Of a DNA stretch of 13,873 bases, positions 1 through 6,327 are shown in pieces. The position numbers and the translations under genes were made by a program. This DNA is from Parvularculaceae bacterium UBA4496 (GTDB lineage: Bacteria > Pseudomonadota > Alphaproteobacteria > Caulobacterales > Parvularculaceae), in assembly GCA_002388885.1 (NCBI GenBank), contig DGNI01000041.1, positions 1 through 13,873 on the forward strand, in the 5' to 3' direction. A model generated the notes under the pieces. That model was not told the DNA's origin, did no database searches, and worked only from the letters and a program-made list of their open reading frames with translations. How positions within the stretch are numbered: the stretch's first letter is position 1; each line of letters starts with the position of its first letter.

Positions 1-585
1 CATCTTGACGGCATTTGCCACGTTTATGTCGATCGTGACGCCGATCCGCAAAAGGCGCTGGACATCTCCGTGAACTCCAAGATGCGGCGAACTGGCGTTT
101 GTGGCGCGGCGGAAACGCTGCTGATCGATAAAGCGATTGTAAAAGACATTTGGCCCGCCATTGCATCGGCATTGCGTGAAAAGGGATGTGAGCTGCGCGG
201 GGAGGCTGCGATCCGGAAACTGGATGCGTCTGTCACGCCAGCGACGGAAGAAGACTGGCGAACGGAATATCTGGCGCCGATCTTGTCAGTCGCTGTCGTA
301 GATGGCGTCGAAGGAGCGATTGCGCATGTTGCCAAATGGTCTTCCGGACATACGGAATCGATTGTCACGGAAAACAGCGAAACGGCGGATGCGTTTATCA
401 TCGGCGTCGATAGCGCCATTGTGCTGCACAACGCTTCAACGCAGTTCGCCGATGGCGGCGAGTTCGGTCTTGGCGCGGAAATCGGTATCGCCACGGGACG
501 CCTTCATGCGCGCGGACCGGTCGGCGTTGAAGAACTGACGACATATAAGAACATCGTGCGCGGAACAGGGCAAATTCGCCCGTAA
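1..585 (+). CDS. proA: Glutamate-5-semialdehyde dehydrogenase (gamma-glutamyl phosphate reductase), C-terminal part
   Basis: The frame is open from the first base, so the 5' end lies outside the window; 194 residues and a TAA stop are visible, a little under half of the usual ~415-residue protein. ProA reduces gamma-glutamyl phosphate to glutamate 5-semialdehyde with NADPH, the second step of proline synthesis, in the cytosol. The visible part opens with the conserved HLDGICHVYVD segment, then MRRTGVCGAAETLL, whose Cys (codon at 100-102) is the expected catalytic thiol of this aldehyde-dehydrogenase-fold family. Further on are the family-typical WRTEYLAPILSV, HTESIVTE and FGLGAEIGIATGRLHARGPVG segments, and the protein ends with TYKNIVRGTGQIRP. 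The gene converges on folE with only 6 nt between the two stop codons, and I see no clear terminator. Assignment is secure from the motifs; only the start and upstream neighbour (proB is common) are unknown. Confidence 0.95.
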   Translation, partial: HLDGICHVYVDRDADPQKALDISVNSKMRRTGVCGAAETLLIDKAIVKDIWPAIASALREKGCELRGEAAIRKLDASVTPATEEDWRTEYLAPILSVAVVDGVEGAIAHVAKWSSGHTESIVTENSETADAFIIGVDSAIVLHNASTQFADGGEFGLGAEIGIATGRLHARGPVGVEELTTYKNIVRGTGQIRP

Positions 586-591
586 CCTGTA

Positions 592-1194
592 CTAGACGCC
601 AGAAAACGTCAAAAAGCGTTGCTGCAGCGTCTGGTCTTCTCGAAACACGCCGGTGAACTGATTTGTAATTGTATCGACGCCGTGTTTGTGAACGCCGCGC
701 GTCGCCATGCAGTGGTGTTCGGCCCTTATCAAAACGGCGACGCCTTTCGGACGCAATGCCGCCTCTATGGAGTTTGCGATCTGCGCGGTGAGTTTTTCCT
801 GCACCTGAAGCCGCTTAGCGTAAGCATCCACCAGCCGCGCGAGTTTTGACAATCCGACCACACGTTCGCGCGGTATGTATGCAACATCCGCCGTGCCGAT
901 AATCGGCGCAAGATGATGTTCGCAGTAACTCTCAAGGCGAATGCCCCGCAAATGCACGATGTCGTCATATCGCTCGATTTCGCCGAATGTTTTTGAAAGG
1001 ATCTGACCCGTATTCTGGCTGTAGCCGGAAAACCATTCAGAAAATGCACGCGCCACCCGCGCTGGCGTTTCACGCAGACCTTCGCGATCCGGATCATCGC
1101 CGATCCAGCGCAACAAGGTGCGCACGGCTTCTTCTGCGTCTGTCTTGTTGACGACAATATCCGGCTGTGCCGGCCTGTAAGCCAGTGATGTCAT
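592..1194 (-). CDS. folE: GTP cyclohydrolase I (FolE type, zinc-dependent)
   Basis: The 200-residue product catalyses GTP to 7,8-dihydroneopterin triphosphate, the entry step to tetrahydrofolate (and to queuosine-type pathways). It belongs to the classical zinc-dependent FolE family. The motif ESYCEHHLAPIIG supplies Cys91 and His94, and AEHHCMATRG supplies Cys162. These three have the same spacing as the zinc ligands of E. coli FolE (Cys110, His113, Cys181). Also visible are DPDREGLRETPARVARA near residues 34-50, GLSKLARLVDAYAKRLQVQEKLT, and the C-terminal TRGVHKHGVDTITNQFTG substrate region. The ATG at 1194 gives the normal family length with a short lead-in; its Shine-Dalgarno is weak. It lies 39 nt downstream of the cytochrome c gene on the same strand, so it may be the last gene of the sigma-ferritin-cytochrome unit or have its own promoter. 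It ends 6 nt from the proA stop. Confidence 0.96.
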   Translation of the reverse strand: MTSLAYRPAQPDIVVNKTDAEEAVRTLLRWIGDDPDREGLRETPARVARAFSEWFSGYSQNTGQILSKTFGEIERYDDIVHLRGIRLESYCEHHLAPIIGTADVAYIPRERVVGLSKLARLVDAYAKRLQVQEKLTAQIANSIEAALRPKGVAVLIRAEHHCMATRGVHKHGVDTITNQFTGVFREDQTLQQRFLTFSGV

Positions 1195-1233
1195 GGTCAG
1201 TTCAATCCGTTTTGAGGTGTCAGCAGGGTGTGA

Positions 1234-1704
1234 TCAGTCTGGGTCGCCAGCGCCGGAGGCGTCGGAAAGCGATCTCAGATAAGCGACGATTGCGCGGCGT
1301 TCTTCGGCGTTTGTCAGGCGAAACCCCATGGTCGTGCCCGGCGCAAACGCGGTCGGGTTTTGAAGCCAGGCGTCAAGTGTTTCACTGTTCCAGATAACGT
1401 CAAGGTCGCGCAGCGCCGGACTATAGCGAAAACTTTCGACGCTGCCGGCCTTGCGCCCGTAAACGCCGCGATGCATCGGGCCTATACGGTTTTGATCAAG
1501 CGAGTGACAGGCGCCGCAGCGGCGTTGATATAAAGTCTCGCCTTGCTGGATAAGTTCGAGGGAGGCGCCTGGGGGATGGTCGCCTCCCTCCGGCGACGTT
1601 GGCGAAGCCTGTTCGCTGATGGAGGCGGGAGAGAGATGCATGGCAGCGGCGCCATACAGCAAACAAGCCGACGCGCTCAACGCGATGCCGATTTCTGCAA
1701 GCAT
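1234..1704 (-). CDS. Exported class I c-type cytochrome
   Basis: This 156-residue protein has an uncharged hydrophobic N-terminus (about residues 4-22), suggesting a signal peptide or membrane anchor, then a Ser/Pro-rich linker (25-48) and one mono-haem cytochrome c domain (about 50-147). The haem site is CGACH (Cys63, Cys66, His67) and the likely axial ligand is Met126 in PGTTMGF. The order IGP..RGVYGRKAG..FRYSPAL, then W..ETLDAWLQNP, then ERRAIVAYLRSL is that of cytochrome c2/c-family electron carriers. Cys14 is only a poor lipobox match, so lipidation is uncertain. The ATG at 1704 is preceded by an AAAGA-like ribosome site, and no other start codon exists between it and the upstream gene. 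It lies 40 nt after the ferritin-like gene and 39 nt before folE. The likely role is periplasmic one-electron transfer; its partner is not shown by sequence. Confidence 0.87.
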   Translation of the reverse strand: MLAEIGIALSASACLLYGAAAMHLSPASISEQASPTSPEGGDHPPGASLELIQQGETLYQRRCGACHSLDQNRIGPMHRGVYGRKAGSVESFRYSPALRDLDVIWNSETLDAWLQNPTAFAPGTTMGFRLTNAEERRAIVAYLRSLSDASGAGDPD

Positions 1705-1744
1705 TGTCGTATCTTTCGTTCTCGATGAGGGTGATGACTGCGTC

Positions 1745-2329
1745 TTAACCGAAGATCAGCGCTTCTTTCGGAATCGCCTCACCCAAAGCGTTGGCAAGGA
1801 TCGCGGCGTGGAATGCTTCGTCGCCAGCCATCTGAGCGGCGACCTGGTGATAATCGGCGCCGAGAGACGGAATTAATCCGAGATAAGCGTTGGCGGCGCC
1901 GCGTTCGAGTTTTAGCGCGAGGCGCAGCACGTCCTCCTGATTTTTTAACGAAGACGCGTTGAGGTCAGCGGCGTATTCTTCGAGAGATTTTTCTTCTGCC
2001 GGTTCGCCGCCAAGATTACGCACGGCTTTAACCAGAATATCACGGTGGCCTTTATGGTGCCCCTGAAAGGTTTCGCCGATTTCAACGACAGCCTGTTGTA
2101 AAAGGCCGCTGGTTGCGGCGATTTGATATGCCGCGATGCCTTCATGCTCCAGTGCAATGGCGGCGTTCAAAATGCCTATATCCTGTTCGGCGGCTTCCGT
2201 TTTGTTTCCGGCGAAAGCGGACGTCGCGCCGCCGCTGAGCACCATGGCGACGCCGGCGAGGGACAATGTTTTGCCGGCGCCGCCAAGAATTGCGCGGCGC
2301 GACGCGGGAAGGTTGTTTGCTTTGAGCAT
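1745..2329 (-). CDS. Tat-exported ferritin-like domain protein
   Basis: The 194-residue protein begins with a twin-arginine signal: SRRAIL at residues 10-15, a hydrophobic stretch to about residue 33, and a likely cleavage site after AFA (residue 40). Tat export implies folding, and often cofactor loading, before export. The mature part is helical and resembles ferritin-like (Ferritin_2-type) proteins. DIGILNAAIALEHEGIAAY (50-68) provides Glu61/His62, GHHKGH (90-95) is a His cluster, Glu142 lies in LALKLERGAANAY, and GDEAFH (169-174) has an E-x-x-H pair. These are plausible di-metal ligands, though the exact set is inferred. The ATG at 2329 has a good AAAGGA ribosome site 8 nt upstream. It sits 19 nt after the sigma gene and 40 nt before the cytochrome gene. 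A role in periplasmic metal or peroxide handling is an inference from fold and context; I cannot name the gene. Confidence 0.8.
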   Translation of the reverse strand: MLKANNLPASRRAILGGAGKTLSLAGVAMVLSGGATSAFAGNKTEAAEQDIGILNAAIALEHEGIAAYQIAATSGLLQQAVVEIGETFQGHHKGHRDILVKAVRNLGGEPAEEKSLEEYAADLNASSLKNQEDVLRLALKLERGAANAYLGLIPSLGADYHQVAAQMAGDEAFHAAILANALGEAIPKEALIFG

Positions 2330-2348
2330 AAGGTTTGTCCTTTATGGT

Positions 2349-3035
2349 TTATGGCGTGTCAGGAAAGCCAAGCGCGGACAGAACGCGAGCGGTCATTGCC
2401 TCGCAGTCTGCGCCGGCGAACGAAATTGTTTCGTCGAGCAGTGATTGTATTTCAGGCGATAACGCATCACGCAGTCGGCGCCGCGAGCGGACCATTCGCG
2501 TTTTTACGACGTCTTCCGATAGTTCCAGCGCCGTCGCTGTATCGCGTACCGACATGCCTTCAATCTCGCGCAGTACGAATACCGTCCGGTAGTCCTCCGG
2601 CAGCTCGGCTATGGATGCGGTCAACAGTCGCGCCAGCTCTTTTCGGGCAAGCGCGGATTCAGGAGAGACGCCAGCGGCGTGGGCGTAACGCGCCCGGTAC
2701 TCGTCGAGCATTGCGACATCCTGGTGTAATAAATCAGTTTTACGCCGGTCTGCGGCGCGCTTTCGGTCAAGCGCTGCATTGACGGCAATACGCGTCAGCC
2801 AAGTTGAGAGACTTGATATTCCTTCATAAAGATGAAGCGCCCGAAAGGCTTTTAAATAGGCTTCCTGAACGACGTCTTCAGCATCGGCGTGATTTCTCAG
2901 GACGCTCCACGCAGCTCTGAACAGGCGTTGATTGTTGCGTGTCGTGATTTCTCTGATGGCGTAAACGTCATTTTCGGAAGCGCGGCGGACGAGAACCGAA
3001 TCGTCGATCGCGTCGTAATCCAGTTGTTGCTGCAT
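2349..3035 (-). CDS. ECF-type RNA polymerase sigma factor
   Basis: From ATG 3035 the product is 228 residues. Region sigma-2 covers about residues 27-95 (AAWSVLRNHADAEDVVQEAYLKAF, then STWLTRIAVNAALD). Region sigma-4 covers about 136-190 (LPEDYRTVFVLREIEGMSVRDTATAL, then the recognition helix SEDVVKTRMVRSRRRL). There is no region 1 or 3, as expected for extracytoplasmic-function sigmas. A ~35-residue tail follows sigma-4 and contains FAGADCEAMTARVLSAL with a single Cys211, a small extension of a kind I recall from some alphaproteobacterial ECF factors. I prefer ATG 3035 over the TTG at 3053, because AAAGGA lies 9 nt before the ATG. It is the first gene of a leftward unit with the Tat ferritin-like protein, cytochrome c and folE. 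No anti-sigma gene is adjacent, so control must come from elsewhere or from the tail. A candidate self-recognised promoter lies at 3061-3086. Confidence 0.92.
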   Translation of the reverse strand: MQQQLDYDAIDDSVLVRRASENDVYAIREITTRNNQRLFRAAWSVLRNHADAEDVVQEAYLKAFRALHLYEGISSLSTWLTRIAVNAALDRKRAADRRKTDLLHQDVAMLDEYRARYAHAAGVSPESALARKELARLLTASIAELPEDYRTVFVLREIEGMSVRDTATALELSEDVVKTRMVRSRRRLRDALSPEIQSLLDETISFAGADCEAMTARVLSALGFPDTP

Positions 3036-3060
3036 GCCAAAGCATCCTTTCAAACCATTA

Positions 3061-3086
3061 GACGCCGATCAGAAGAAAAAGTGACA
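3061..3086 (-). promoter_or_regulatory. Candidate ECF-type promoter of the sigma-factor unit
   Basis: Read on the minus strand, TGTCAC (3086-3081) and CGTC (3064-3061) are separated by exactly 16 nt, including a T-rich patch after the -35 box. This matches the general shape of ECF promoters, where the -10 is often CGTC and some groups use a TGTCAC-type -35. Transcription would start about 20 nt before the ATG at 3035, leaving room for the AAAGGA ribosome site. Autoregulation is inferred; there is no second copy in the window to compare. Confidence 0.4.
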
Positions 3087-3375
3087 GGCCAAACCATATT
3101 TTGCTGCAGCACCGGCCGGTGCACGCTTGCGCAATTTATTGGTGTTGTGAAAAGCTTATCTGAGACACATTTTTTTGCGCGGGCGTTGCGAGCGTTCATA
3201 GCATCAGCCTTTGTTTCGGGCGGGTCTACGCGCTTAGCAGAATCGGCTAATGCAGTGCGTGCGGCGTGCGCATCAAAATAAAATTTCGCAGAAACGGGCA
3301 TTTTTTGCTTGTTTGTTAATCACTTCCTGTTGTAAGCGCTGTGCAGCGCAGCAATGAGAGCGCGGAGAGAGAACC
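3087..3375. other. Divergent intergenic region between the sigma-factor unit and the ilv leader
   Basis: This stretch separates the leftward sigma operon from the rightward ilv cluster. It must hold the ilv promoter, but I cannot fix it. Weak -35-like TTGCTT/TTGTTA (3305-3318) and -10-like TTGTAA (3330-3335) boxes are the best I see. A short palindrome at 3336-3349 and AT-rich patches near 3165-3176 and 3274-3306 are noted. A minus-strand open frame (3301-3050) has no recognisable content or ribosome site, and I treat it as chance. I see no RNA gene here. Confidence 0.5.
3336..3349. promoter_or_regulatory. Short palindrome upstream of the ilv leader (possible operator)
   Basis: GCGCTG-tg-CAGCGC is a perfect 6-bp inverted repeat with a 2-nt centre, 26 nt before the ilv leader start codon and just after the best -10-like sequence. 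Its position fits an operator or an early transcript hairpin. In GC-rich DNA such a repeat can also occur by chance, and I recognise no specific regulator site. Confidence 0.25.
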
Positions 3376-3519
3376 ATGCGTAGGCTGATGGATAAAGCAA
3401 TAATCACTCAATTCGCGGCTTCGGTTACGAACCTCGTGATTACGTCCGTGCGCCTCCTCGTGGTGGTGGTGCTCCTTATTAGCCCCTTCCGGGGAGCGGC
3501 CATGGAGCCCGCGCGCTAA
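3376..3519 (+). CDS. ilv operon leader peptide (branched-chain-rich, attenuation)
   Basis: This short ORF encodes 47 residues, starting at an ATG with GGAG 8 nt upstream and ending with TAA at 3517-3519. Residues 27-35 are LLVVVVLLI, nine consecutive branched-chain residues (CTC CTC GTG GTG GTG GTG CTC CTT ATT, 3454-3480), followed by [12 protein letters not shown]. The arrangement resembles the E. coli IlvL peptide, which also has a Val/Ile run followed by a Pro and GAA. A possible later start is ATG 3388. The ORF lies 88 nt before ilvD and is directly followed by alternative hairpins and an intrinsic terminator. Its function would be to report charged Leu/Val/Ile tRNA levels through ribosome stalling; the peptide itself need not be stable or active. 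It is too short and non-homologous for ordinary gene finders, but the codon run and terminator make it convincing. Confidence 0.88.
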   Translation: MRRLMDKAIITQFAASVTNLVITSVRLLVVVVLLISPFRGAAMEPAR

Positions 3520-3591
3520 CGCAAAAGCAGCACGGACCTTCAGACACCCGCTCCCGAAAGGAAGCGGGTTTTTTCATGTCTCAAGGTCCGT
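3444..3591 (+). promoter_or_regulatory. ilv transcription attenuator: protector, antiterminator and terminator segments
   Basis: Four segments can be drawn by hand. Segment 1 (3470-3477, TGCTCCTT) overlaps the Val/Leu codons and pairs with segment 2 (3491-3498, GGGGAGCG), using three G-U pairs. Segment 2, as GGGAGCGG (3492-3499), also pairs perfectly over 8 bp with segment 3, CCGCTCCC (3548-3555). Segment 3 is the 5' arm of the terminator that pairs with segment 4 (3563-3569). A ribosome stalled at 3460-3480 would cover segment 1 and free 2 for 3 (antitermination). A ribosome reaching the stop at 3517 would leave 1:2 and 3:4 formed (termination). Two additional pairings exist: GTCCGTGC (3444-3451) with GCACGGAC (3530-3537), and outer arms 3532-3546 with 3577-3591. 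Folding energies were not calculated. Confidence 0.85.
3546..3574 (+). terminator. Intrinsic terminator of the ilv attenuator
   Basis: ACCCGCT (3546-3552) pairs with AGCGGGT (3563-3569). After one C-A mismatch, CC/GG closes a GAAA tetraloop, and a run of six T (3569-3574) follows. This is a textbook Rho-independent terminator, placed 27 nt after the leader stop codon and 33 nt before the ilvD start, so it would act as the conditional terminator of the attenuator rather than as an operon end. Confidence 0.88.
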
Positions 3592-3607
3592 TCGAGGGAT
3601 TGAACGG

Positions 3608-5296
3608 ATGACGAACGAGAAGAAGAAAAGATCAGACGCTATCACCAAGGGCCCCGCGCGGGCGCCGGCGCGGGCGATGCTACGCGCAACCGGCTTGGTC
3701 GATGAAGACTTGACCAAACCCATGATCGCGGTCGTCAACACCTGGTCCACAGTGACGCCATGCAACATGCATCTCGACAAGCTGGCGGCGCCAGTGCGTG
3801 AAGGTGTCAGGAAAGGCGGCGGCACGCCGGTTGATTTCAACACTATCGTCGTTTCTGACGGCATCACTATGGGCGGCGAGGGCATGCGTGCGTCGCTGAT
3901 TTCCCGTGAAGTGATCGCTGATTCCATCGAACTCGCCGTGCGCGGGCATTCGCTCGACGCTGCGGTCATCCTCGTAGGTTGTGACAAGACCTTGCCCGCC
4001 GCGGCCATGGCGCTGGCGCGAATGGATATTCCGGGCGTCATTTTTTTCGGCGGCACCATTATGCCGGGACACTGCAAATTCCGCGGCGAAGAAAAAGATC
4101 TCTCGATTCAGGATGTGTTCGAGGCTGTCGGCGCCCACGCCACGGGCGATTATTCCGATGCGGAACTTGACCAGATTGAGCGCGCCGCCTGCCCCGGCGC
4201 CGGCGCCTGCGGCGGACAGTTTACGGCGAACACCATGGCCATGGCGCTTGCTTTTCTGGGGCTCGCACCGATGGGGGCCGGCGATCCGCCGGCCACAGAC
4301 GAAGCCAAAGCCTCTGAAGCGACACGTTGCGGCGAACTCGTGGCGAAGCTGGCGCATGAGGGCAAAACAGCACGGACGTTCGTTACCGAAGCAAGCCTGA
4401 AAAACGCCGCGACATCGGTTGTCGCCAGCGGCGGATCGACAAATGCGGTTCTGCACCTTGCCGCCATCGCCGCCGAAGCAGGCGTTCCTTTTTCCATTGA
4501 CCTGTTTGACGAGCTGTCGCGCGAAACGCCGGTCATTCTCGACATCAAACCGGGCGGGAAATTCCTTGCGAAAGACCTTTATGCCGCGGGCGGCGTGCGC
4601 CTGTTCGGCAAGCGCTTGATGGAGGGCGGCGCGCTGTTTGAAATTCCGACTGTGAGCGGCGCGACGATATTTGAGGAACTTTCCAAAGCCGAGGAAACGC
4701 CGGGACAGCAGGTTGTTCGCTCTGTCGACAACCCCATCAAAAAAACCGGCGGCTTGCGCATTCTGTATGGCGATTTGGCGCCGGAGGGCAGTGTTCTCAA
4801 GACCGCCGGTTACGCTGACGTTGCATTCGAAGGAATTGCGCGCGTGTTCGATGGCGAGGAAGCGGCATTCGCAGCTGTGTCCAATCGCGACATCAAGGAA
4901 GGCGACGTCGTCGTCATCCGTTACGAGGGACCGAAAGGCGGGCCCGGCATGCGCGAAATGCTGGCCGTTACGGCGGCGCTCGCCGGACAAGGCCTCGCGG
5001 GCAAAGTGGCGCTGATGACGGACGGGCGCTTTTCCGGCGCTTCACACGGCTTTGTCATAGGGCATATCGCGCCAGAGGCCGCGGTCGGCGGACCGATCGG
5101 TCTTATCGAGGAAGGCGACATCATACGCATCGACGCCGAGGCGCGCCGCATAGACGCCGATATTGACTGGGCCGCGCGCAAAGCCGCGTTCAAGCCAAGG
5201 GCGGCGAACCGCATGGGCGGCGCCTTCGACAAATTCGCAAAACTCGTTTCATCGGCGTCGAAGGGCGCTGTCACGTCTCAACCTCTGAACGACTGA
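3608..5296 (+). CDS. ilvD: Dihydroxy-acid dehydratase
   Basis: This 562-residue cytosolic Fe-S enzyme dehydrates 2,3-dihydroxy-isovalerate and 2,3-dihydroxy-3-methylvalerate to the 2-keto acids of valine/leucine and isoleucine. The expected cluster cysteines are present: Cys52 in VTPCNMHLD, Cys125 in [12 protein letters not shown] and Cys201 in [15 protein letters not shown]. Asp126 and Lys127 of GCDKT match the family's metal-site Asp and the Lys that is carbamylated in characterised members. The C-terminal [27 protein letters not shown] carries the active-site serine region. Length is normal. The ATG at 3608 has GAGGGA 8 nt upstream and follows the ilv attenuator, so this gene is the first structural gene under its control. 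ilvC begins 12 nt after its stop. A long open frame on the opposite strand (4990-3680) is a shadow of GC-rich codon use. Whether the cluster is [2Fe-2S] or [4Fe-4S] cannot be decided by eye. Confidence 0.97.
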   Translation: MTNEKKKRSDAITKGPARAPARAMLRATGLVDEDLTKPMIAVVNTWSTVTPCNMHLDKLAAPVREGVRKGGGTPVDFNTIVVSDGITMGGEGMRASLISREVIADSIELAVRGHSLDAAVILVGCDKTLPAAAMALARMDIPGVIFFGGTIMPGHCKFRGEEKDLSIQDVFEAVGAHATGDYSDAELDQIERAACPGAGACGGQFTANTMAMALAFLGLAPMGAGDPPATDEAKASEATRCGELVAKLAHEGKTARTFVTEASLKNAATSVVASGGSTNAVLHLAAIAAEAGVPFSIDLFDELSRETPVILDIKPGGKFLAKDLYAAGGVRLFGKRLMEGGALFEIPTVSGATIFEELSKAEETPGQQVVRSVDNPIKKTGGLRILYGDLAPEGSVLKTAGYADVAFEGIARVFDGEEAAFAAVSNRDIKEGDVVVIRYEGPKGGPGMREMLAVTAALAGQGLAGKVALMTDGRFSGASHGFVIGHIAPEAAVGGPIGLIEEGDIIRIDAEARRIDADIDWAARKAAFKPRAANRMGGAFDKFAKLVSSASKGAVTSQPLND

Positions 5297-5308
5297 AGGA
5301 AAGAAGAA

Positions 5309-6319
5309 ATGAAAGTCTATACGGAAGATGATGCAAGCCCGGAAATCGTAAAGTCCGCACCGGTCGCCGTCATCGGCTATGGCAGTCAGGGGCGCGCCCA
5401 TGCGCTGAACCTTAAAAACTCCGGCTGCGACGTAGTTGTCGGCGTTCGTGAGGGCGGGCCGGGCGCCAAAAGGGCGGCCGAAGATGCCCTTGAAGTCGCT
5501 TCCGTTGCGAAAGCCTGCGCGGGCGCAAAGCTGATCGCGATCCTGACGCCGGACATGTCTCATGAAAAAATCTTCAACGAGGAAGTCGCGCCGCATCTGA
5601 AGGCTGGCGATGCATTGCTATTCGCTCATGGATTTACGGTGCTGTACGGACGCGTACAGCCGCCGAAGGATGTCGACGTCATCATGGTGGCGCCGAAAGG
5701 GCCGGGCGATCTCGTACGTCGCGAATATGAGCGCGGCCGCGGCGTGCCATGCCTGTTCGCGGTGCATCAGGACGCGTCAGGTAACGCTAAAGAAAAAGCG
5801 CTCGCCTATGCCAGCCTCATCGGCGGCGCGACCGCCGGCGCCATTGAAACAACCTTCAAGGAAGAAACCGAAACCGATTTGTTCGGCGAGCAGGCGGTGC
5901 TTTGCGGCGGCGCCTCGGAACTGGTCATCGCCGGTTTCGAAACGCTGGTCGAAGCCGGCTACCAGCCGGAAATCGCCTATTACGAATGCATGCATGAGCT
6001 GAAGCTGATCGTCGATCTTTTTTATGAGGGCGGCCTCGAAGGCATGCACAAATTCATTTCCGAAACGGCGAAGTATGGTGACTTTGTTTCCGGTCCGCGC
6101 GTGATCAACGGCGAAACCAAACAGCGCATGCGCGAAGTGCTGACGGATATTCAGAACGGCAATTTCGCCCATGACTGGATCATGGAAAACCAGGCCGGCA
6201 AGGTTCGCTACAAGCAGATGCTGGAAGCCGACCTTAACCACCCCATCGAGAAAACGGGCAAGGAATTGCGCGCCCGCATGCCGTGGCTGCAACCCGGCGC
6301 GAACACAAAAGAGGCTTGA
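5309..6319 (+). CDS. ilvC: Ketol-acid reductoisomerase (class I, short form)
   Basis: The 336-residue enzyme isomerises and reduces acetolactate/acetohydroxybutyrate to dihydroxy acids using NAD(P)H and Mg2+. The N-terminal Rossmann domain has [15 protein letters not shown] (21-35) and the catalytic-domain motifs follow: His107 in FAHGF, Asp190 and Glu194 in [14 protein letters not shown], Glu226 and Glu230 in [14 protein letters not shown], and Ser251. These fall at the numbering usual for class I enzymes, so the protein should be active. Length fits the short class rather than the ~490-residue E. coli form. Oddities: the cofactor-specificity loop reads [16 protein letters not shown] (44-59), without the serine pair usual in NADPH enzymes, and GPGD (132-135) has Asp where His is common. 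The ATG at 5309 follows an AAGGAAAG ribosome site 12 nt after ilvD; ilvB starts 8 nt after its stop. Confidence 0.97.
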   Translation: MKVYTEDDASPEIVKSAPVAVIGYGSQGRAHALNLKNSGCDVVVGVREGGPGAKRAAEDALEVASVAKACAGAKLIAILTPDMSHEKIFNEEVAPHLKAGDALLFAHGFTVLYGRVQPPKDVDVIMVAPKGPGDLVRREYERGRGVPCLFAVHQDASGNAKEKALAYASLIGGATAGAIETTFKEETETDLFGEQAVLCGGASELVIAGFETLVEAGYQPEIAYYECMHELKLIVDLFYEGGLEGMHKFISETAKYGDFVSGPRVINGETKQRMREVLTDIQNGNFAHDWIMENQAGKVRYKQMLEADLNHPIEKTGKELRARMPWLQPGANTKEA

Positions 6320-6327
6320 GAATCACC

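Noticed and set aside
568..581. GGGC-AAATTC-GCCC hairpin at the proA 3' end
   Set aside because: The stem is only 4 bp, lies inside the coding sequence and no T-run follows on either strand, so I do not call it a terminator.
3050..3301. 83-codon minus-strand frame upstream of the sigma gene
   Set aside because: No recognisable content, weak start, and it covers the candidate sigma promoter; best explained as intergenic sequence.
3680..4990. 436-codon open frame on the minus strand opposite ilvD
   Set aside because: It is antisense to a full-length, motif-complete IlvD in GC-rich DNA, has low-complexity Arg/Ala/Gly content and no recognisable domain.
6283..6327. Longer GTG start for ilvB overlapping ilvC by 37 nt
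   Set aside because: The added residues are unlike the family N-terminus, and ATG 6328 starts 8 nt after the ilvC stop with a usable GAG ribosome site.
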